From Trichopria drosophilae (Eukaryota > Arthropoda > Insecta > Hymenoptera > Diapriidae): a stretch of 64,000 bases of DNA. The translations under genes were made by a program, and so were the position numbers. Of the stretch, positions 58,732 through 64,000 are shown one piece after another. The stretch lies in contig CM059582.1 in the NCBI GenBank assembly GCA_030407085.1, positions 213,389,501-213,453,500 on the forward strand. Reading direction: 5' to 3'. The notes beneath the pieces were generated by a model. It searched no databases. It saw only the letters and a list, made by a program, of their open reading frames with translations, and was not told the DNA's origin. How positions within the stretch are numbered: the stretch's first letter is position 1; every line of letters begins with the position of its first letter.

Positions 58732-60032
58732 CTATTTGGGAACACCTCGTTTGCTACGGCTAGACCACTTTTCAACTGTTGAGCTGGAGAGAGCTGCTTT
58801 ACCATCATATTTCCATGGTGATAAAGTGGTAGTCGACTGTACAGGTCTGAGGGGATAATTCCTTTCCTTTATATACATTTTTTTTAATTTCTCTGATCGT
58901 TATTATCCCACGAATGTCTGCTAGATCGAGCGTTATACCATGTCATTTATTATACCAGTCACCTTAAATATTCAATATTTGCATTCAAAGTTATTGATTC
59001 TTTCTTTCGAAAAACCTAAAAATGAATCTTGCTTTAGATTCCGATACAAACCTTAATAAAATAAAAATCTAAACCATGCGATACCAAACTTGTGCGATTC
59101 TCGATGCATCGATTCTTTTGCAGCAAAATAATCGATTATTTAATGGATTAGTTGAAATGTTGATTAATGGGTATATCCTCTTAAAGGAGGCCTGAAGATG
59201 CTTCCACTTACATTTACACTTCACGTTAACGTGAACAACGATCGGATGTTGCGGTAGCGTAGAATTGGAGGTTTGCGGCGTTGTAGAAAGTTCAACGGAA
59301 CGGAATGAAAAAAATAAAAACGAAAATATTCGTTTTTTTGTCCTATACAAGTTTTGACTGAAGCATTTTTTTCATTTTTTTTTTGCGATAATGATCCGTA
59401 AAAATCAACAGAGTAAAAATATTTTTCCTTTTTTCACCTTTATCGTTCGATATCTTGAAATAAATCGATCCTACCACAAAAAGTCATCAGGGAAAACTTG
59501 TAGAGCTTAAAAAAATTTCAAAATTCAGCTTTAATCGACATTCTGCAATTAATAGCAACCGAGTTATCGAATATTATCAAAAAAAAAGTTTTTGCTGTCC
59601 GAAATGAAGCTCCAGGCCTAGGAAGTCGAAAACTTAGAGTGAAGATCTTTTTTGACCCTCGAAAAAGAAAATACACTCTTCCATCATTTTTAATGCGACA
59701 TAAATGCAAAAAAAAATGTTTTTCTGCAGAATATCCTTTTCAACGTGCTATCTTAATAAGTTTTCCAAAAAAGTAATGTTTTGAAAAATGTTAAAGCCGA
59801 ATTCTAATCATTCCTGACCTCGAACTTGAAACTTTTGACAGAGCCGCTTAACGCCTGTGAACAGTTCATTCTTACATTAGTTATATAGTAAAATTAGGTC
59901 AGGCACACTAGTTGGAATAGTTTCGAAATCGCGTCCGAAATATCCATTCGCCAACGCATCTGGTTCTAAAAATCTTCATTTCATTTTATGCAACTGCGTG
60001 GAATTTTAAACGTGTAAGATTTTCGACTGCAA
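58732..60032. other. No gene seen
   Basis: AT-rich sequence. The open frames (for example 59069-59350, minus) are short, with no motif or splice support. Confidence 0.5.
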
Positions 60033-60213
60033 TCTGTAAATTTCTTGGAGTGAAAATTGAGCCACTCTTCTTAAGGTGTAACTTTCTCACTCCATCAAGA
60101 GTAAGCTCTCACTCTGTCAGGAAAAATACTCTTAACAAAGGAAAAACTGATTATTTCGCAAGAGTGGCTCGGTTCGTAAAAAGTGAATTTTCACTCCAAG
60201 AAATTTAAAGAGC
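60033..60213. mobile_element. MITE related to the one in pol
   Basis: AAATTTCTTGGAGTGAAAAT on the left pairs with ATTTTCACTCCAAGAAATTT on the right, and GAGCCACTC with GAGTGGCTC further in. It shares its end and GAGCCAC word with 30635-30836. From 60214 to 61690 I see no gene. Confidence 0.7.
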
Positions 60214-61693
60214 ACATTGTACAAGTTTGGAAATATTAGAAGAATAATTAATTAATACCTTATATCATAAATTGCTATTAATTTGTGCGAAATTATACCA
60301 TAATTTTATCTTTGCAATGCTTCTTCGAGGAGTTGTTAAAAACACCGTCTTTCTCCAGCATGGCGGTCTTAAAAAATAATTGCAACGTTTACTTGAAATG
60401 AGGAGTTATTAGCGTTAATCAATTTTATTAATTATTTAATCTAATTTTAAATATGGTTTCACAGTTAGAAGCGTTAAATATAATTGCATATAAATATAAT
60501 GAAATGTATTTTTCTTCTGAACCTTGGATCTTTCCGTACCTTTCTGTACCTTTATTCCATAAGAATCCACATTGATTCCGATCATCTTTATCTTTCCAAG
60601 CATTTCCGTCCATTTATGCCGAAATTTGCCGCGGTAATTGCAAACATCTTTATCTTTTCGCACCTTTTCGTCCTTTCATTCCGACTAATTCTAAAACGTT
60701 TCCAATAATTTCCTCATTTCCGCAGCTTTCAATTTTATCTTTATGTTCCTCGTCCGTATTCTTCATCCGTTCACAAAAAACTTCTTCATACATTGACTAA
60801 TTTTTTTTGTAGGAAGTTTTTTTTTTTTTAATTTGACTCTATTTTTCTACAAAATGTGTTATAATAGCGACTCATACGTAAATCTATAATGGTATACATA
60901 TATATAATGCAATAGGGCATTAAATTTCTTTCAATTTTTTTCAGAATGTGTGTTCTTATTTCCTGTTTTACGTAAGTAAATATTTTGCTTTGAAAATATG
61001 TTTATTTTTTTTTTTAATTTATCCATTTTTGAATGATGATTGACACCGGATTTGGAATTGATGCCGAAAACCCCCAAGTACTGATTTTCAAGTAAATCGG
61101 GACTTCTTAATACTTTTTTTTTTTAAATTCATTAGATACTAAAGTAACTGTACATAAGTCGTTTACATTTTCTAATTTTAAACGTAAATAGCCTATTGTG
61201 TGTAAATAAATTCCGCAACCTCACAATCTTCTGCCGTTCTTCTCCGTTTCGCGGAGACGGACTCTGCTAGCTTAGCCGTAGTCCAGCGATAGACCACGCA
61301 CACGCCGTCACGGGGCACCATTTCCGCAACTCACCGAGAAGCAAAGATAGAAAAGATAGCGATCGTATCATGTTAAGTTAAAGCTTTTTTCCACAGCAAA
61401 TCCCAGTAGCTATTTTATAACAAAATCATTGTGTAATAATACCCATTTTGGGTAGTACACGCATACCTTCACATCCGTTCCTATTGGAGGGACCAATGGA
61501 TTAATTAGGTTGCAGAACGGAAAAATTTCCGGTCCACAGCAAAATTGGTCTGGTTGGGTCTCACTGGACGGGGCGATGGTTGGGGCCTCATCCACTACCT
61601 TCCCTTCCCCTTCCCCTTTTTTCAAGAAATTCACAGCTCTGCAGTGCCTGATGAGGAACAAGTTCTGGATGATTTGCAGCCCACTTATCTAAA

Positions 61694-62945
61694 CTAATTC
61701 CGGGCTGAGTTCAATAACGAAATAAGTTCGTTTCTTTTATTAATCGCAGTAGGCAGATCGTCCGCACCCGCAAAGGTGTCATCTACATAAGTCTCCGATT
61801 TGAGACATTCAGCACCTAGTGAGAACTTAGCCCCTTCATCCCGAACCAATTGCAGGAGCGTACGAATCGCCAGGTATGGAGCGCAGGCCGTCCCGTAGGT
61901 GACGGTATTCAAGCGATAGTCCACTGGATCGGAATCAGCAGTAGGCGTCCAGACGATTCTCTGAAAATCTCGATCCTCTGGTCTCACTTGGATCTGCCGA
62001 AACATTTTGACAATGTCCGCAGTAAACGCAAAAGCATATCGACGCCAATTTAATACGATTAAAGAGAGATCGCCTTGAAGCGAAGGCCCTGTCCATAAAT
62101 AATCATTCAACGAGTAACCATCCCTGGTTTTACGCGAAGCATCGAATACGACTCGGAGTTTCCAAGAATGAGCTGACGACTGAACCACTGCATGGTGTGG
62201 TAAATACCAGGAATCCTTACGAAGGACATCGGGGGCCGGAATCGGAGTCATATGTCCTAACTGTTCATATTCCTTCATGAACTTTCCGTAAGCCTCTGCT
62301 AACTTACGGTCGCGTGAGAGACGACGATGCATACTGGACATAGATCCGAGAGCCATGTTCCGAGTCTCAACTGACACCGACGGAAGGTCTCTTTTCAACG
62401 GAAGACGAACCTCATACCGACCATGCGAATCACGGCGATATGTATCTTTGAAGAGGGTCTCGCATGCTTCATCATCTGGTTTCAGCTCGATACACCAGAC
62501 GGTACTTCCTCAAGATTCCAGAGCCGCTGTAGAGACTGATCTAAATCGCAAGAGGAACAATGGAGCACTTGCAATGACGGAGGAGACGTGAGATTCTCCG
62601 CCCGCCGTGACGCGACCGGCTAAATAGAACCAGTGACAATCCAACCTAACGCCGTATTTTGAGCGACAACATTCGAAGGAGGAAAACGTCTCAACCCAGA
62701 TCGAAGTAACTGCCCGTAAACCTCAGCACCTAGAATGACGTCAACCTTACTTGGGATGCAAAATTCCGGATCAGCCAATGAAAGGCCTTCAAACTGTCGC
62801 AAATCAAGATCATGAATACCTTCCGATGGAAGCTGCGAAGTCAATTTGGGAAGGACGTGCGCGTCGGTCTCAAGTTCAAATTCAGAATCGAAGATGGATC
62901 GCAAGGTGAGCAGCGCCATTGACCGCGCAGTACCTGCCGTACTGC
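61694..62945 (-). pseudogene. BEL/Pao pol fragment: protease and reverse transcriptase
   Basis: From 62945 down: a protease region (LADPEFCIPSKVDVILGAEV, then ALGWIVTGSI), a break of about 220 bp with shifts (62619-62399), then RT with LRVVFDASRKTRDGYSLND, FTADIVKMFRQIQV, GTACAPYLAIRTL and the catalytic YVDD (about 61785-61796). The text stops at 61694 shortly after the palm. No LTR, RNase H or integrase nearby, so it is a fragment. It differs clearly in sequence from the relic at 48280-52260. Confidence 0.85.
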
Positions 62946-62974
62946 AACCAAAAAATGTGAATTATTTATCCCTC

Positions 62975-63457
62975 TAGCGCGCCGAGGCGCCTGCCGCCTT
63001 TGACATCAGAGGCGAGAAAAGAGGCGAGAAAATTTTGCGCCGATCTCTAAGACGTATAAGATGCTTTGCAGATAATTTTTTTTACAGAAATATTCCTTGT
63101 TATATTCACCACCGGATGAGTGGTTTTTGAGAAATTCGGATGTTGGGAAATATTTAAAAATATGCAAAAGCTATGAATTGAATGGCAGGTTAGGGAAAAA
63201 TTCAAGTCCAATGACAGGTTCACTAACCTGCCATTCAACTCATAACTTTTACGTACATTTTTAAATATTTTCCAACATCCGAATTTCTGAAAAAGCACTC
63301 ATCAGGTGATGAATATAACAAGAAATATTTCTGTAAAAAAAAATGATCTGAAAAGCATCTTATATAAGTCTTAAAGATCGGCGCAAAATTTTCTCGACTC
63401 TTTTCTCGCCTCTGACGTCAAAGGCGGCAAGCGCCTCGGCACGCTCGAGGGGCCTTA
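62975..63457. mobile_element. Palindromic element, TTAA-element family
   Basis: Arms of about 230 bp pair from GCCGAGGCGCCTGCCGCCTT / AAGGCGGCAAGCGCCTCGGC through GGCGAGAAAA, GAAATATTCCTTGTTATATT and AACCTGCCATTCAA to a loop near 63215. The ends (GGCCCCTCGAGCGTGC on the minus strand) resemble those of 56064-58692. No gene. From 63458 to 64000 I see nothing recognisable. Confidence 0.75.
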
Positions 63458-64000
63458 CACTATTACGATTTCAAATAAATTTACATATTTTCTATATTAA
63501 AATAAATATCGTCACGTTTAAATATTTCAAGTATTGTATGTCCTTTCCTGACTATAACTTCGTTAGATAAAGTAAGTTTAAGAGGAGGTATTTAGTCTAG
63601 ACTAATTCATGATGGTCTGGATACATAGTGCCCATAATAATGCCAGCTTTTTCTTTAGTAAATTTCGTGCAGATAATCTGAGATTATCTTTCTGAAACAT
63701 CTTACTTTGATATTTTCATATATGTATAAGTTTTATGCAAAGGAAATGAATTTTAATATTAATTTGAAATTAATTTGAGTTTTTTCGCTAATAAGAACTG
63801 GGGAGTATTGCCGCAGAGAACTTTTTTGGAGTAAAACATCGTGATGTTGCATCAGTGGGATACGTGGTAATCGAACGATTTTGTGTCAATAAATGGAACG
63901 TACGTGCCAGTACAAAGGTGTAGCTGACTGGTAAATTCGGTTGCAATTTTAACACGCCGTTCCCAGCAGCAGGTTCCCAGTGTAAAATTATCCTGCCACG

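Overview
This is AT-rich animal nuclear DNA, most likely from an insect; a hymenopteran is possible but not provable here. The evidence is GT-AG introns, BEL/Pao, R1-like and Ty3/gypsy retroelements, THAP/DDE and piggyBac-like DNA transposons, tRNA-derived SINEs and many foldback MITEs. There is no operon structure and no intact tRNA, rRNA or CRISPR array. Cellular genes are sparse and split by transposons.

Layout. 1-5.4 kb: SINEs, an asparagine-rich decayed reading frame, MITEs and a foldback element. 5.5-8.5 kb: a decayed THAP-domain DDE transposase gene split by a retroposed unit that carries a complete hammerhead ribozyme fold. 8.5-14.8 kb: MITEs, a degenerate satellite, a long hairpin and coding scraps. 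14.8-17.2 kb: a multi-exon minus-strand gene ending in a BEN-like domain. 17.3-20.9 kb: inverted and tandem repeats. 20.96-21.25 kb: the first two exons of an unknown plus-strand gene.

21.3-42.7 kb: one very large Ty3/gypsy-type endogenous retroelement. It has LTRs of about 2.6 kb, gag, pol, an env that resembles captured glycoproteins of chuvirus-type insect viruses, a second broken membrane-glycoprotein gene, and at least four small extra frames. Its pol carries a G-patch motif, an extra zinc knuckle and a macro-like segment between RNase H and integrase. Three small frames begin exactly at a CAG/TGGA acceptor, so their ATG could be made by splicing to a donor in the LTR leader. The copy is dead: stops, frameshifts, an integrase active-site change, a nested insertion next to the primer-binding site and a MITE in pol.

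42.7-45.9 kb: a minus-strand R1-like LINE fused to the truncated 3' LTR. 46.9-58.7 kb: a probable cellular gene on the plus strand, with three phase-compatible exons. An antisense BEL/Pao relic lies in its first intron, a foldback element in its second, and a TTAA-flanked 2.6-kb element in its last coding exon. 60-63.5 kb: a MITE, a second BEL/Pao pol relic and another foldback element. The rest is AT-rich sequence where I see no gene.
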